64,000 bases of DNA. Origin: Zygnema cylindricum (Eukaryota; Streptophyta; Zygnematophyceae; Zygnematales; Zygnemataceae). This document shows positions 53,565-64,000 of the stretch, one piece after another. A program made the translations under genes and the position numbers. Where the stretch lies: NCBI GenBank assembly GCA_037447655.1, contig JBBHKE010003558.1:30045-94044 (forward strand), in the 5' to 3' direction. Numbering within the stretch: position 1 is the first letter of the stretch; every line of letters starts with the position of its first letter. Below the pieces are notes generated by a model. The model did no database searches, had not been told where the DNA came from, and was given only the letters and a program-made list of their open reading frames with translations.

Positions 53565-54555
53565 AGGTCCTCAGAGTAGGCAGCTCACACCAAGCTTCTA
53601 GGATAACCCTTACCCCTTTGTGTTTCAGCAAGAATAATTGCCACCTTGGCAGTTAAAAAATTTGACCACCTTTACCTCTGTGAAGGCAAGACTCCCTTGA
53701 GTTAATAACAAAAAGAATCTCTCAAATTTCTCTACTGAGCAGTAAGTTATGGTAGGTCAAAGTTGACCTTTTTGTACAGAAGCTCTCTTGGAGAGAGGGT
53801 CCTATCTACCAAATTTTCTAAGTCCTATCTCTCTCTAAAACTTTATCTACTGAGTACGACAGCAATCATATTAGTGTGTCGTACAGAAAGGTACAGGTGC
53901 CGGTGTACTTTTTGTACGGTCATTGTACGAGATGGCCAAAGGGTCAACACATGTCCTATTCAGATTAGTTCACGTAATCTCCGGAGATGCCGTGATCCAA
54001 TGTCATTGCGCCACGTGTCATCCTTTGTGGCGGTGACCGCAAACCGCCGAAATCCTCTCCCGCGATCTTGGCATCCTTTCTCGCCGTCCGATCGAAAAAA
54101 GATTTCGATCGTAGCCGTCATAAATACTTGCGCGGTATTTGTTTCGCTATCGACACAAAATGCCCGGTATCTGTTTCTTCTCCGTACCGTACTCCGTACT
54201 TTTCATAACCGAATATATGCATTCCGTATATAGTTGCCGTTAAATGAATTTGTCCACATGTAACTGTTTGGATAATTATCAAACCCTATATCACTCAACA
54301 GTATCTGGAACCGTGACGGACGGTAGGTACCAGGATCTTTTCCTAGGTTTGTCAGGCCAATTTTTGGTAAATCAATCAATCTACTGCCTTGTCTTCCTCT
54401 GGATAGCATAGGCAGCCATGGCTCTAACTACCTCTCCAACTTTCAGTGACTGCGACAAGTGTGTGAGTTGAAGTGAGGAGTTAGAGGCAGACTGCATCGG
54501 CTTCTTTTCTGCAATTCATTTTAGACCTAGAAAATACTAAACATTAATTTCTATA
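53545..54555 (-). repeat. Element D 5' LTR
   Basis: It begins TGTAACTTTGAGACC and ends TTAATTTCTATA, about 1011 bp, with TCAAG following. A short segment around 54298 is missing compared with the 3' LTR, removing the A-box side of the tRNA-like module. Confidence 0.85.
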
Positions 54556-55210
54556 TCAAGAGCGTTGTAATCTTCGTCAACCGTCACAAGTTGTACCCTC
54601 GTCTAGGACCGTCACATTTTGAATTTCCAATATCATTTTCACCTTTTGGAACGCTTAAATAGTAGTATAAAGAATTTTCACTAAAATCCAAAATACCATT
54701 TCAAAGTAAAGGTTACATGGGCACATACCCTTACGAAAGGTGGTGTTCTTAAGGCGTCTGCTATGTACGTAATTTGCACGAAATGTTTAAACGACAAGTG
54801 TCTAAGTAAATTTGTTGTGGTCAATAGTGTTTTGTATTTGTAACCATTTGGCGATAACCAACATGTACCTTTTTTTGACCTTCCGAGATCCTATATATTT
54901 TCCCGATACATCGATTACAAACTGATATATTGGTATGATCTATCGATAACTATCGGAGATAACTGTGCAGTTTATATAAGGCAATTGTACTTTTTTGTAC
55001 AATTGTCGGAGGAGATTTCATTCATGTATATTATGTATGAAATATAATTCAACATAGTATAAAGTACTATGATGTAGTATACTATATTTTTCACACTTAA
55101 CGGCGATAAAATTTTGTTGGTTCAGGAGAGATTTACGAGGACCCCTCACTATTTTATAACTATCGGTATCAGTTTTATCGCAATAAGTTTTGACCCGATG
55201 CACAACACTA
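54556..55210. other. Intergenic DNA without recognised features
   Basis: TCAAG at 54556-54560 is the right target duplication of element D. The rest is AT-rich single-copy-looking sequence; no convincing coding frame or RNA gene was seen. Confidence 0.6.
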
Positions 55211-55428
55211 CGCCGTGCATCGTTGTGGGTGTCAATTTCTTTTCATTCCACTTAAAACATCTTTTCCCCGTACACACAAGTTGGATTGTGGATCCGATGG
55301 TTAAGATTGAAAGGCAAGATTCTCACCTTCAGACTGGCTTTCTCCGTTTGATAATGGGACATGTGGGCAAGGAGAAAAGATGTTTGAAGTGACGAAAAAA
55401 ACATGAACACCAATAGCGATAAAAGGGA
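55211..55428. repeat. MITE copy 1
   Basis: It begins CGCCGTGCATCG after TA, with arms containing CACTTAAAACATCTTTTCCCC and the inverted GGAGAAAAGATGTTTGAAGTG. The right end is degraded near 55428. It belongs to the same family as 56863-57078, 58051-58258 and 58266-58484, and is the most diverged copy. Confidence 0.65.
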
Positions 55429-55440
55429 TAGTATTCACAC

Positions 55441-55986
55441 CATAGTTCAAAAGTAGGTGAAAGTAGGCCCATACAATATGCCTATTGTATGCAAAACATA
55501 CAATATGCCCTTAAGACCCATATTGTATTGGTCGAAAAATGAAAAAAAGAAGTTTAGGGTTGAGTTGCACATCGATCGATAGAGAATTAAACGTCATGTC
55601 TAAATTTTGAAAAAAAATCGGACAAAAAAAATAATTTCTGTGAGTTTTGAGGTAAAACTTTTTTAAACCGTCAGATTCAGACTATCGGACGGTTGCTGAT
55701 CAAAGTAGCGATCTAAGAAGATCACATGAAAAGCCCATAACACAACTTACGAAAGGACTATCTGTCATATTATTGTCTGCAATTTTGAACGTCCGCGTGT
55801 TTTAGCCTGCTAAAAAAATTCGTCCGTCGGCGTGCGCTGAACTATGATCATACGTCAGATTCGTATGTCCGTACAAGAGTGTCCACAGTGCACACCCATA
55901 CAGTATGCCTACTCTACGCGAGTTTAGTGCCAAGTTTTGTGCGCCTACCAAAGGCCTACCATAAAAACGCCTACTTTTGAACTATG
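55441..55986. mobile_element. hAT-like non-autonomous DNA transposon
   Basis: 546 bp with terminal inverted repeats CATAGTTCAAAAGTAGGTG at the left and the complement of CATAGTTCAAAAGTAGGCG at the right. It is flanked by the 8-bp direct repeat ATTCACAC at 55433-55440 and 55987-55994. An 8-bp duplication is characteristic of hAT transposases. There is no coding capacity. Confidence 0.8.
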
Positions 55987-55994
55987 ATTCACAC

Positions 55995-56862
55995 TGTATG
56001 TTTGTGGGAGGTTCCATGGTGCGCTGTTGTAGTTATTTGTAAAAAGTCAACAGTTTGTACAGGACGAGCTGCAGATTCAATACATAAGCCAATAAGGCAA
56101 TACCATGTAAATGGTTATAGTGTGGACTTTTGGCGGCATAGGAGGCCGCAGGATTTGTCAAAATTCTACACCAAATCCTGCTTTGACTTTCCTACTTATA
56201 CGAACAGCTTTTCCTTGTTGACAAAAAATGTTTAGCTTCCAGTTTTTAATTTCCAAATTCGCTCCTGAATTCCGTACGGTAAAGTCGAGAACGAGCAGCG
56301 GTACGGAATTAGAACATTCGTCCATATCATTTTATACAAGATTCAATGGATCTTAGCTTGTCCGTACATATTCATTTATACAAGATTTAATGGATCTTCG
56401 TTTGTCCGTACATAGTCAATTAGACAGGATCTTCGTTTGTCCTTACATAGTGATTTGGCGCGCAGGATGCCAATTTAAAAATGTCGGTAAGTGTAGAATT
56501 GGCCGACAATGACGGCCAGTTTGACCATTTTAGTGACACGTGCGACTTCCACAGATCTCTCAAACTCCTCGAATCTCGCGTGACTGTTGTAGGATCTTTT
56601 GTTTTTTTGACACTGCTGAGTGTGCACGTTCACCGCCCACATGTTTTGTCCTGTAGCGTGAAGCGTGCGACTGAGCGCGCCTAGTGCCCGATTATGATCC
56701 GTGACCGGAGGAGCTACAGTACGGACACAAAAATTGCGATTTTGTTTCTAATGAGGTGCAGATATTATATTATCCACAAAATTTGAATTTATTTGTCTAT
56801 TTAGGGTACACATATAGCAAGACGTAATCAACATTGACCAATCCCACATCATCATATTACTA
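55995..56862. other. Intergenic DNA with a short tandem repeat
   Basis: No convincing gene. At about 56328-56453 there are nearly three imperfect units of roughly 45-50 bp, each containing GGATCTTcGTTTGTCCgTACATA and a TTTATACAAGAT-like start. Confidence 0.6.
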
Positions 56863-57078
56863 CACCGTGTATCGCTATTAGTGTTAATGTTTTTTTCGCC
56901 ACTTAAAACATCTTTTCTCCGTACACACTTGTCTGATTGTGGATCTAATGGTCGCGATTTAGAGTTAAGATCCTCACCTTCCAATTGGCTTCTCCGTGAC
57001 AAATACGGACAAGTGTGTACGGATAAAAGATGGTCTAAGTGGCAAAAAAGATGTTAACACTAATAGCGATACACGGTG
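56863..57078. repeat. MITE copy 2 (best preserved)
   Basis: 216 bp beginning CACCGTGTATCGCTATTAGT and ending with its inverted complement ATAGCGATACACGGTG, flanked by TA on both sides. The inverted arms extend about 70 bp, including CCGTACACACTTGTC. A TA target and short non-coding body fit a Tc1/mariner-type MITE. Confidence 0.8.
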
Positions 57079-57080
57079 TA

Positions 57081-58050
57081 CTACTCATTAGTGATAGCTA
57101 TATGAAATAGTGTGACCTCGATAAGTACATTATTTCCAGGCGTTAAATTATAAGCATAATATATATAATTATATTTAGTATATGATATGCTTAGGTAGGG
57201 ACACGTGGTAGTCATTTTTAACATGTATTGTGGTACGTCAAATAATTAAATAGTATGGACTCCACCACTGCTGGACAACAAAGTTAATCATCATTTTGTC
57301 TGTATTCGTGTTTCCAAATTCGTATCTTTGATTTTGACTTTTATAATCACGTATGATTTTCTGTTGCATAATTTTTGTCGTTTATAGACTTGACGGCCGA
57401 TTTTTCCTCGTCCAGATGGAGTGGCAAACCGTTTCTTTGAACTGAAAAATAGTGCCACGTCGACACTTGTCAATCACAGATTTACCGATTGGAATTTCGA
57501 CAGCTAAAAAAACTACTTGAAGTCCTGATTCCCTATTGGCTCAAAATATTTTCTTATCAACCGGCCGCGAAAGGCTGACAGCCGTCTAGGATTTACCGGC
57601 CGTTAAGTATACATAGGCTGATGACATCGTCTCGTTGGCGTTCTGTCAACTCGAATATCAAAAATGACGGTCAAGATTTGTACGGAAGCATAAATTTAAG
57701 GAGGCTCCGTATCCACCCACCAACCATGATGGACTACATCCCACTTGTACTTTTTCTAGCTAAACGACAAAAATATTAATGCTACATTTTTCAGAGTAGT
57801 CAAAAACGTACAAGTAAACTACAATTTTCAATTTTGCCGGTTTGTCCGATTCGCGTAAATTGTTGACGAGTGTGCTTGCAAACTCGCCGCTCAAAAAAAT
57901 AAAAATAAAAAATAAATAAAAAAATCTGTAATCTGTGCCGTCGTCCCGTTTTTTTATTGGATATCCCGTATTTTGGACGCGAGAAGATTCCCTCACACGC
58001 TTCAGGTTCTTGAATAGGTGTGCACCAATATTAAGGTTCAAGCTACAGTA
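57081..58050. other. Intergenic DNA without recognised features
   Basis: AT-rich, including an A-rich run at 57893-57930. Only short, unconvincing reading frames were seen. Confidence 0.6.
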
Positions 58051-58258
58051 CACCGTGAATCGCTTTTAGTGTTAATGTCTTTTTTGCCACTTAAACTTTA
58101 AACACGATGGTCGGATTATGGATCTGACGGTTGCGATTGAAATCCAAGATTCTCACCTTCCGATTGGCCGTCTCTATGTGAAAATCGGACAAGTGTGTAC
58201 GGAGAAAAGATGTTTTACGTGGCGAAAAAAATGTTAACCCTAATAGCGATACACGGTG
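58051..58258. repeat. MITE copy 3
   Basis: 208 bp, CACCGTGAATCGC to GCGATACACGGTG, flanked by TA at 58049-58050 and 58259-58260. Part of the left arm is deleted around 58105. Confidence 0.75.
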
Positions 58259-58265
58259 TACAGTA

Positions 58266-58484
58266 CACCGTGGACCGTTATTAGTGTTAAAGTTTTTTTC
58301 ATCGCTTAAAACATCTTTTCTCCGTACACACTTGTCGGATTGGGGATCTGACGGTTGCGATTGAAAGGTTAGATTCTCAGCTTTCAATTGGCTATCTGAA
58401 ATTGAAAATCGAACAAGTGTGTACGGATAAAATATATTTTATATGGCGAAAAAATTATTAACACTAATAGCGATACACACTTTG
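58266..58484. repeat. MITE copy 4
   Basis: It begins CACCGTGGACCGTTATTAGT five bases after the TA of copy 3 and ends AATAGCGATACAC with a degraded tip before TA at about 58486. The two copies lie head to tail. Confidence 0.7.
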
Positions 58485-59580
58485 GTAGGGTGTGACGAGG
58501 GTATGATTGTACCAGGCGGGTATGATGAGCCAATTAGATTCGTCCAAATTTTGAATGCCGCAAAAAGACAAAAATCGCGGCCGGCTAAATTCAAAACTGC
58601 TAAACTCGACAATGTTAAAAACTAGGCGGATAGAGTGTAGCCGTCAAAATTCATTACCGTACGGACATCCGCAGCTAGTACACTGTACTGTTAGAGAACC
58701 GACAAAGATTTGCCTAGCTGGAGGCAGTTCCAAAATCAAAATGGCTATCTAGCCCTAAACGACAAAATTGAGTGAAGATAAGTACGGCCGCCGAGTATTC
58801 AGCAAATTTTGGAAGTGGAACCGACAGATCGTACGGATAGTGTGGAGTGCCAGAAAATTAGCGCGAGCACCGAGGTTACAGTACATTATTTTGTCGTTTT
58901 CGGACGCCTGCGCGCCAAATTGGCGAGCTGATACAAACTTAAAAAGAGAACGGATTCAAAATTTGTTTAGATAAGTGGAGCCTTTTCGGGCAGTTTTTAA
59001 AAAATTATATGTTTCTATAATTCTATTGGATGGGAAATTTTGGGTTCAAATTTTGAAATCCTTTCTTGAACCAGTTTTTATTTTGTATGAAGTCTCTTCT
59101 ATTTTCCCATTCTTTACAGGTTTTTTTTTGTTCATTTATTTTTTATCTGGCTTTCTGCTCTCTTCTGCCGTTCAGCAAATTCTCTTGATTTTTTTTCTTC
59201 TCTCTCCCTCTCTCTCTCCCTCTCTCTCTCTCCCTCTCTCTCCCTCTCTCTCTCCCTCTGGAATCGTAAGAGGACTTTTTTTTTCTTTCTTGGAATCGGA
59301 GCGATCATTTTTTCACTTTTTTATTTGTATTTTTTGAGTTTAATTTCTCTTTAAAAAAAAAGGTATGGAACTTTGATAGCCTTGAGCTTCACATTTCTTT
59401 ATTTAATTCAAAGGATTATTTGTTTCTCTTATGATACCAAAATTAAAAAATAAAAAAATCAAATTTAAATAGCTTCTCTTTTTCTGTAAAATGTTACTAA
59501 AATTAAGCTTACTTCAATATCTAAACTGCAATTTTTAAAGTAATTATATATAATTATAATATAAAGTAATTATATTTATT
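58485..59580. other. Upstream region of the expansin gene
   Basis: No convincing coding sequence. A CT microsatellite lies at about 59198-59262, with AT-rich DNA at 59340-59580. The promoter of the expansin gene is presumably between here and 59984, but no TATA box was assigned. Confidence 0.5.
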
Positions 59581-59930
59581 TTTCTCTGTTATCTTCCACT
59601 AGATATCCCCTCTCCCTCTTCTTCTCTCTCCTCCCTCTCCCTCTCCCTCTCCCTCTCCCTCTCCCTCTCCCTCTCCCTCTCCCTCTCCCTCTCCCTCTCC
59701 CTCTCCCTCTCCCTCGTCCTCTCTCTCGTCCTCTCTCTCGTCCTCTCCCTCGTCCTCTCCCTCGTCCTCTCCCTCGTCCTCTCCCTCGTCCTCTCCCTCT
59801 CCCTCTCCCTCTCCCTCTCCCCTCTCCCTCTCCCTCTCCCTCTCCCTCGTTCTCTCCCTCTCCCTCTCCGTCTCCCTCTCTCTCCCTCTCCCCCTCCAGC
59901 TCCCTCCATCTCTCTCTCTCTCCCATCATA
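59581..59930. repeat. Pyrimidine microsatellite, CTCCCT hexamer and variants
   Basis: About 340 bp of almost pure CTCCCT, interrupted by CGTCCTCT and CTCTCT variants, ending 50 bases before the expansin ATG. A long Arg/Glu-rich frame on the minus strand over it is an artefact of the repeat. Confidence 0.9.
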
Positions 59931-59983
59931 TTTGGAAACTCTCTTCTTACCCCAATTTTCTCCTTTCCCCAATCTCCGCAGAT

Positions 59984-61360
59984 ATGTATTCCTTCTTCTC
60001 AAATCCTTCCACTCTCTCCGCAAATTCCGCCACCATTTCCGCCGCAAATTCCGCCGTCGATTCCGCCATGAAATCCGGCCCACGCCATGTGTCATTCCTC
60101 GCCCAATCCCTCCTCCTGTTTCTCCTCCTATCCCTTTCCCTGCCTCTCGCGAACTCGAAAGGAGTACTCTACAAATGGATGGACGCGACCGCCACGTTTT
60201 ACGGCGGAGAAAACGGAGAAGGTACCATCGGTGGGGCTTGCGGGTACGGAAATACGTACAGCACTGGGTACGGATTGATGACTGCCGCCGCCTCGATTTC
60301 GATTTGGGCCTATGGGTTGGAGTGCGGAACTTGCTGGGAAGTTGTCTGCAACCAACCGACACATTGCATAACGACAAAATCCATCATCGTGACCGTGACA
60401 AATTTTTGTCCTGGAGGGGGAGAGGGATGGTGCAACCCCGGAAACCGCCATTTGGATATGTCGATGAACGCCTATTTAAAAATGGCGAGTTATGTCAGCG
60501 GCATAGTAAAGACAAAAATGCGACGTGTGCAATGCGCGAAAAAGGGGAATATCGGATTTTTTATTACCGGAAATCCGTGGTATTATTCGATTTTAGTATT
60601 TAATGTGGGTGGACCCGGAAATATAAGAAAAGTAAAAGTACAAACGAGTGGTGGAAAATGGGTCACCATGGACCACCAATGGGGACAAATCTGGACCACG
60701 AGTGCGATAATGTTATTAAATAAAGCGGTTTCTTTTTACTTAGAAACTTATTACCCATCGAGAAAATTGACAATTAAAAATGGGCTTCCCTCAAATTGGA
60801 ATTTTGGAGGCACATATTATAGTGGGAGTCAATATGAATTTAGGACCAAAGCGTCTTCGAAAAAGAAAAAATTAGTCGGTCGGTCAAATTTGGAAATCGG
60901 GGAAGGAAATTTGGGTGTGAAAATGGGTTCTAAAATGAGTTTAAGGGGGGGACTAGAAATAGGTTCGATGGGTCCGGAAATTGGGTCTAAATTTAAATCG
61001 GGTTTGTTTGAGAAAAATGGGGAAAGGAAAGAGAGCGAAAATTTGGTGACCAATGTCCCAACTAAGGAAGGTAATTTTTTCAATTTGTTGACAAATTCGA
61101 CAAATTCGACAAATTCGACACATTCGAAAAATTCGGGAAATTCAACAATTTTGTCAAATTTGACAAAATCGACAAATTCGATAAATTCGATAAATTTGAA
61201 GAATTCGGCAAATTCTACAAGTTCTCCAGATTCTTCGAATTCGACAGACTCGACAGTCTATTTAAAGAAAGAGGAGGAAAATTCGGGAGAAAAAGGAGTT
61301 TTCCTTGTGGGATCGAAAAGAATTAAAACGATATTGGAATCGTTGCGGCACCGACAATGA
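59984..61360 (+). CDS. Expansin with long Asn/Ser/Thr-rich C-terminal extension
   Basis: A single uninterrupted 458-codon frame. Residues 29-58 form a signal peptide ([10 protein letters not shown], then a Leu-rich core ending LPLANSKG), so the ATG at 60068 is an alternative start. The double-psi beta-barrel domain follows: [45 protein letters not shown] and RHLDMSM, where alpha-expansins have HFD, then the C-terminal carbohydrate-binding domain to about residue 286 ([19 protein letters not shown]). Expansins loosen cell walls without hydrolysis. The last 170 residues are Lys-rich then NST repeats, not part of known expansins. No intron is needed. It ends TGA, followed by a T tract. Confidence 0.88.
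   Translation: MYSFFSNPSTLSANSATISAANSAVDSAMKSGPRHVSFLAQSLLLFLLLSLSLPLANSKGVLYKWMDATATFYGGENGEGTIGGACGYGNTYSTGYGLMTAAASISIWAYGLECGTCWEVVCNQPTHCITTKSIIVTVTNFCPGGGEGWCNPGNRHLDMSMNAYLKMASYVSGIVKTKMRRVQCAKKGNIGFFITGNPWYYSILVFNVGGPGNIRKVKVQTSGGKWVTMDHQWGQIWTTSAIMLLNKAVSFYLETYYPSRKLTIKNGLPSNWNFGGTYYSGSQYEFRTKASSKKKKLVGRSNLEIGEGNLGVKMGSKMSLRGGLEIGSMGPEIGSKFKSGLFEKNGERKESENLVTNVPTKEGNFFNLLTNSTNSTNSTHSKNSGNSTILSNLTKSTNSINSINLKNSANSTSSPDSSNSTDSTVYLKKEEENSGEKGVFLVGSKRIKTILESLRHRQ
61085..61255 (+). repeat. Coding tandem repeat in expansin tail
   Basis: Irregular 9-base units of the ACAAATTCG type encode N-S-T and N-S-x triplets, giving several N-glycosylation sequons in a row. Confidence 0.8.
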
Positions 61361-61980
61361 TTTTTTTTTTCTTTTTTTTTTGTAGCTCTTTTTTGTGATT
61401 TTTCTTTGTGGAGATCTCCTCTCAGCCTGCGGCAGTAGACTAATAGGCACCATAATTAGCGTTGACATAAAATCTGCAATCTCTCTCTCTCTCCCTCCCT
61501 TTTCTCCCCATCTCTCTCTCCCCTCCCCCCCTCTCTCTCTCTCTCTCCCTCTCTACCTCTCTCTCTGTCTCTCTCTTTTTTATTTCTCTCCCTCCCTTAT
61601 AGTATACTAGATAGACCAGTATATCAGATTACAAATCGACGGCCGAGTTTGAAGGGAGATCTTCCACAAATTTTACACGTGTGAGAATATTTAACTGGAA
61701 CTGAAAGCCATGGAACCTCCCGGATTAGTGAAACGGATACATTTGGGGGATGATATGGGGAATAAGATTTTATTTCGGTGTGTTTTTCCTAAGAGGCGGG
61801 GGAGGGAGAGGGAGAGAGCCAGAGAGAGGGGAGAGGGGTGTGCCCTTTTTTAATAGACGTAAATTACCTTACTTTTGACTGTAGAGTAATATTTTTTTTG
61901 GGAAGGTGTTAAATTTGGGAAATGTTTTGGGCGTCGATTTTGGAATATTTCGGAAAAATTAAGATAGAAATGTTACATAG
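61361..61980. other. Downstream of expansin, CT- and GA-rich tracts
   Basis: T tracts at 61360-61381 may mark the 3' untranslated region. Simple CT sequence occurs at about 61478-61600 and GA-rich sequence at 61795-61842. No gene was seen. Confidence 0.55.
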
Positions 61981-63395
61981 AGATCAGTTTTTTTTTGCTT
62001 TTTCTTTTTCTTTTTTTCCTTCTGTTTTTCTCTCTTTTTTTTTCCCCCTATGGTCGCATTGAAAAGAATACGTGCAACCGCTTGTTGCTTTTGTAATAAA
62101 CATTTTTATTTCTTTTTCAGCTGGAATTTTACTCTTTTTCTTTACTTCTATATTTTGTTTTATTATTTCATTTTTTTTGTTTTGTTTTGTTTTGAACCTA
62201 GACCTCGATTGCGATGAATAATACTGTGGATGAATAATTTTTTTGATCCTCAAAATTTGAATCAGGGGTCGAATTAAAATTTTAGTTCACAAGATGTAAT
62301 GTGGATGACAACACAATTGTAAACGACATTGTTTCTGTTTCTTTTTTGTTTTTCTTTTATGACTTATTTATTTATTGAGTACAACGTTTTGTTCACAGTT
62401 GTAACACAAAATATTGCTGTTTTTTTTTTTTTGGGTGAATGTGTTTGTTTTCATGTTTTTGTTGATAAAAATTTGTCAAATATACCAACAAATAAAATGT
62501 TTTATGATCGAAAAACAGAAAAGTACTTTAATTTCACTTCAAATGAGGGTAAACCAAAAGTAATGTGTGATCTATGTTTAGTTGTTAAAAAAATAGTTTG
62601 AAAATTGGGATTGAAATAAAGCTCAAGAGATGAATACTCCAAATTTATGTGGGGATAACCTTGTTTTTGTTTCCTAAATATTAAATGAATTTTCAATGCA
62701 TGTGTTTAATTCAAATTTTTTATTGTTTAGTTTTAAATATTTTCGGATATTAGGCCCAAAATTGTCGCTTGGCATTTACCAATTTGTGGACCATTACTAC
62801 TGAGATTTTTTTTTTGTTTCTTATTATTATTATTATTTTTTGTATTAATATTATTATTAATACATATTTTATTATTGTTCATTTACGTTTTAAATTGTGT
62901 GCATTTTTTCTTTTTTTATTTTGCGTCATAATCAGATTCTCTTGGCACTTGAAAATAAATAAAAACAGGAAAAAATACAAAGAAAAAGGCTTAAAGCTGA
63001 AAATTGATGGAACACCACATAAGGAAATGTGGAGGATGAAACTAACAAAAGATACACGTCAGTTTTAGTGTTGGTTACTATCATTATTATTATTATTATT
63101 TTTTTTTTTTTTTCTTGTTATTATTACTTTCTAATTTCTAAACAGCTTTCCGACATTTAAATGATTTCCAAATTAAGATGCTACGATGATGATTTACTTT
63201 TAATGTCATTTTGATGAATTATTATTATTATTATTATTTCCATTACCACTTTTTATTATTACCACAAAAAAACATTTATGTATATTGAAAATAGCAGGAA
63301 AAAACTGTCGTTTTAGATGATTCTGGCCGATTCGTATTTGTTCATGTTAGAAATAACAAGATTTTATCCGTTTATATTCGTTTATAATCCTCTTC
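61981..63395. other. AT-rich intergenic DNA with TTA microsatellites
   Basis: T-rich blocks (TTTTG repeats at 62174-62195) and TTA/ATT trinucleotide tracts at 62820-62860, 63082-63115 and 63218-63240. Reading frames here are short and low complexity (62329-62601 is the longest) and match nothing I recognise. It may be an intron of a gene extending beyond the window. Confidence 0.5.
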
Positions 63396-63858
63396 CATGT
63401 TAGGGTGATAAAACAAGGGAAGGAACGAGCAGAGGAGTCAATCTGTCAGGAGGAGACGATGAATCTGCCCCCCTCCTCAATGTTGTCAGAGATGAAAATG
63501 CAACTCTGAACTCGCTCAATGGAAGAGGCGGCGATAGACCTCCAAGAGGTAGAGGCGGTGGTGGAAGAAGGGGCATAGTAGGTGTACATAATTCAGGTGA
63601 ATTTGACGTATAGGATAATCAGAATGTGACTTGTTTCAAATGTCAAAATTCGGAAATTTTGCAGCTGAATGTCCGGATTTACAGAAGCAATGCTACATCT
63701 GTCACCGCTGGGGACATGTCAGTGCGCAATGTTTCGATCGAGGTGGAGGAATTTCAGAGAAGGGAGGAAGAAGCAGCCGTGGTCCCGGGTTTGGCCAAAG
63801 AAAAGGTAGTGGATGATAGTTTAATTTTGGAATATGGTGGTTTTAGATACATTTTGTA
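63396..63858 (+). pseudogene. CCHC zinc-knuckle protein fragment
   Basis: After a possible splice acceptor (TTCCATGTTAG, 63392-63402) the plus strand reads GDKTREGTSRGVNLSGG, then the Gly/Arg-rich GRGGDRPPRGRGGGGRRG. An in-frame TAG at about 63611 and a one-base shift split two knuckles. The first is VTCFKCQ in one frame and FGNFAAEC in the next; the second, CYICHRWGHVSAQC, is complete. RGG box plus CCHC knuckles indicate RNA or single-stranded nucleic acid binding, as in retrotransposon gag or cellular nucleic-acid-binding proteins. It may be a gag remnant or an exon of a host gene. Confidence 0.5.
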
Positions 63859-64000
63859 AAATTTGTTAGAGACTGATTCGTTGGTCATTGTTTTGTCCTT
63901 TATTTGGTTCTATTGGGCCCATTGTGCCTCTATGGTGGTTTTTTTTTTCTTTTTTTTCTTAAGGTTTTCAGGTTTGATTCTGAATCTTGTTTTGTTCTTT
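63859..64000. other. Window end, T-rich DNA
   Basis: No feature recognised in the last 140 bases. Confidence 0.5.

Larger units (their letters stand above)
2248..54555 (-). mobile_element. Element D: Copia LTR retrotransposon, 52 kb including nested insertions
   Basis: This minus-strand element is flanked by TCAAG at 2243-2247 and 54556-54560. Its 5' LTR is 53545-54555. Its 3' LTR is 2248-2780 plus 26149-26663, split by element B. Coding order on the minus strand is gag, protease, integrase, reverse transcriptase, RNase H, with G2 inserted in RNase H and E in reverse transcriptase. Without nested elements it is about 6.4 kb, normal for Copia. Its reading frames are broken in many places. The LTR tip is TA instead of CA at 54554-54555. 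Confidence 0.9.

Noticed and set aside
59576-60377. Long minus-strand frames rich in Arg, Glu and Gly
   Set aside because: They are translations of the CTCCCT microsatellite and the antisense of the expansin gene.
61984-63068. Short Lys- or Phe-rich frames in AT-rich DNA
   Set aside because: Low-complexity composition, no recognised domain, and no start or splice context.

Overview
The window is a repeat-dense stretch of a plant-lineage nuclear genome. The evidence is an expansin gene with plant-type domains, Ty1/Copia and Ty3/Gypsy elements, and primer-binding sites matching plant initiator tRNA-Met. A streptophyte alga or early-diverging land plant with a large genome is my inference, because DNA-methyltransferase-bearing retrotransposons have been reported from charophyte algae and because the expansin is atypical; the sequence does not prove it.

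Layout: 1-2152 is the 5' part of a minus-strand Copia copy (element A). 2248-54555 is one minus-strand Copia element (D, target duplication TCAAG) expanded to 52 kb by nested insertions. D's 3' LTR is split by plus-strand Copia B (2781-26143, ATCCT). B's 5' LTR holds plus-strand Copia C (3020-11458, TCACC), which itself contains two solo LTRs (3093-4114, GTCTG; 7403-8357, GATAT). B's 3' LTR holds minus-strand Gypsy G1 (14567-25335, TTCC). D's RNase H region holds minus-strand Gypsy G2 (26845-42959, CCAT), whose gag holds the young coding-poor element F (37683-41248, ACGTG). D's reverse transcriptase region holds minus-strand Copia E (44080-50518, CCATA). Every boundary was read from matching target duplications and LTR pairs.

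The most unusual content is in G1 and G2. Both encode gag, protease, then a DNA (cytosine-5) methyltransferase domain, then reverse transcriptase, RNase H, a DDE integrase and a C-terminal PHD finger (degenerate in G2). Both also have termini arranged A1-internal-B1-A2-B2 in element orientation, the split direct repeats otherwise typical of PAT/Ngaro-type tyrosine-recombinase elements, but here with a DDE integrase and 4-bp target duplications. All Copia copies and F share a primer-binding site for the 5' half of initiator tRNA-Met, and in the Copia copies the gag start lies in the LTR so that this site is translated. Their LTRs also carry an antisense tRNA-like module.

54556-64000 is non-nested genomic DNA: four related TA-flanked MITEs, a 546-bp hAT-like element, a long pyrimidine microsatellite, an intronless expansin gene (59984-61360) with an Asn/Ser/Thr-rich tail, AT-rich DNA, and a frameshifted CCHC zinc-knuckle fragment near 63.4-63.8 kb. 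No rRNA gene, functional tRNA gene or CRISPR array was seen.
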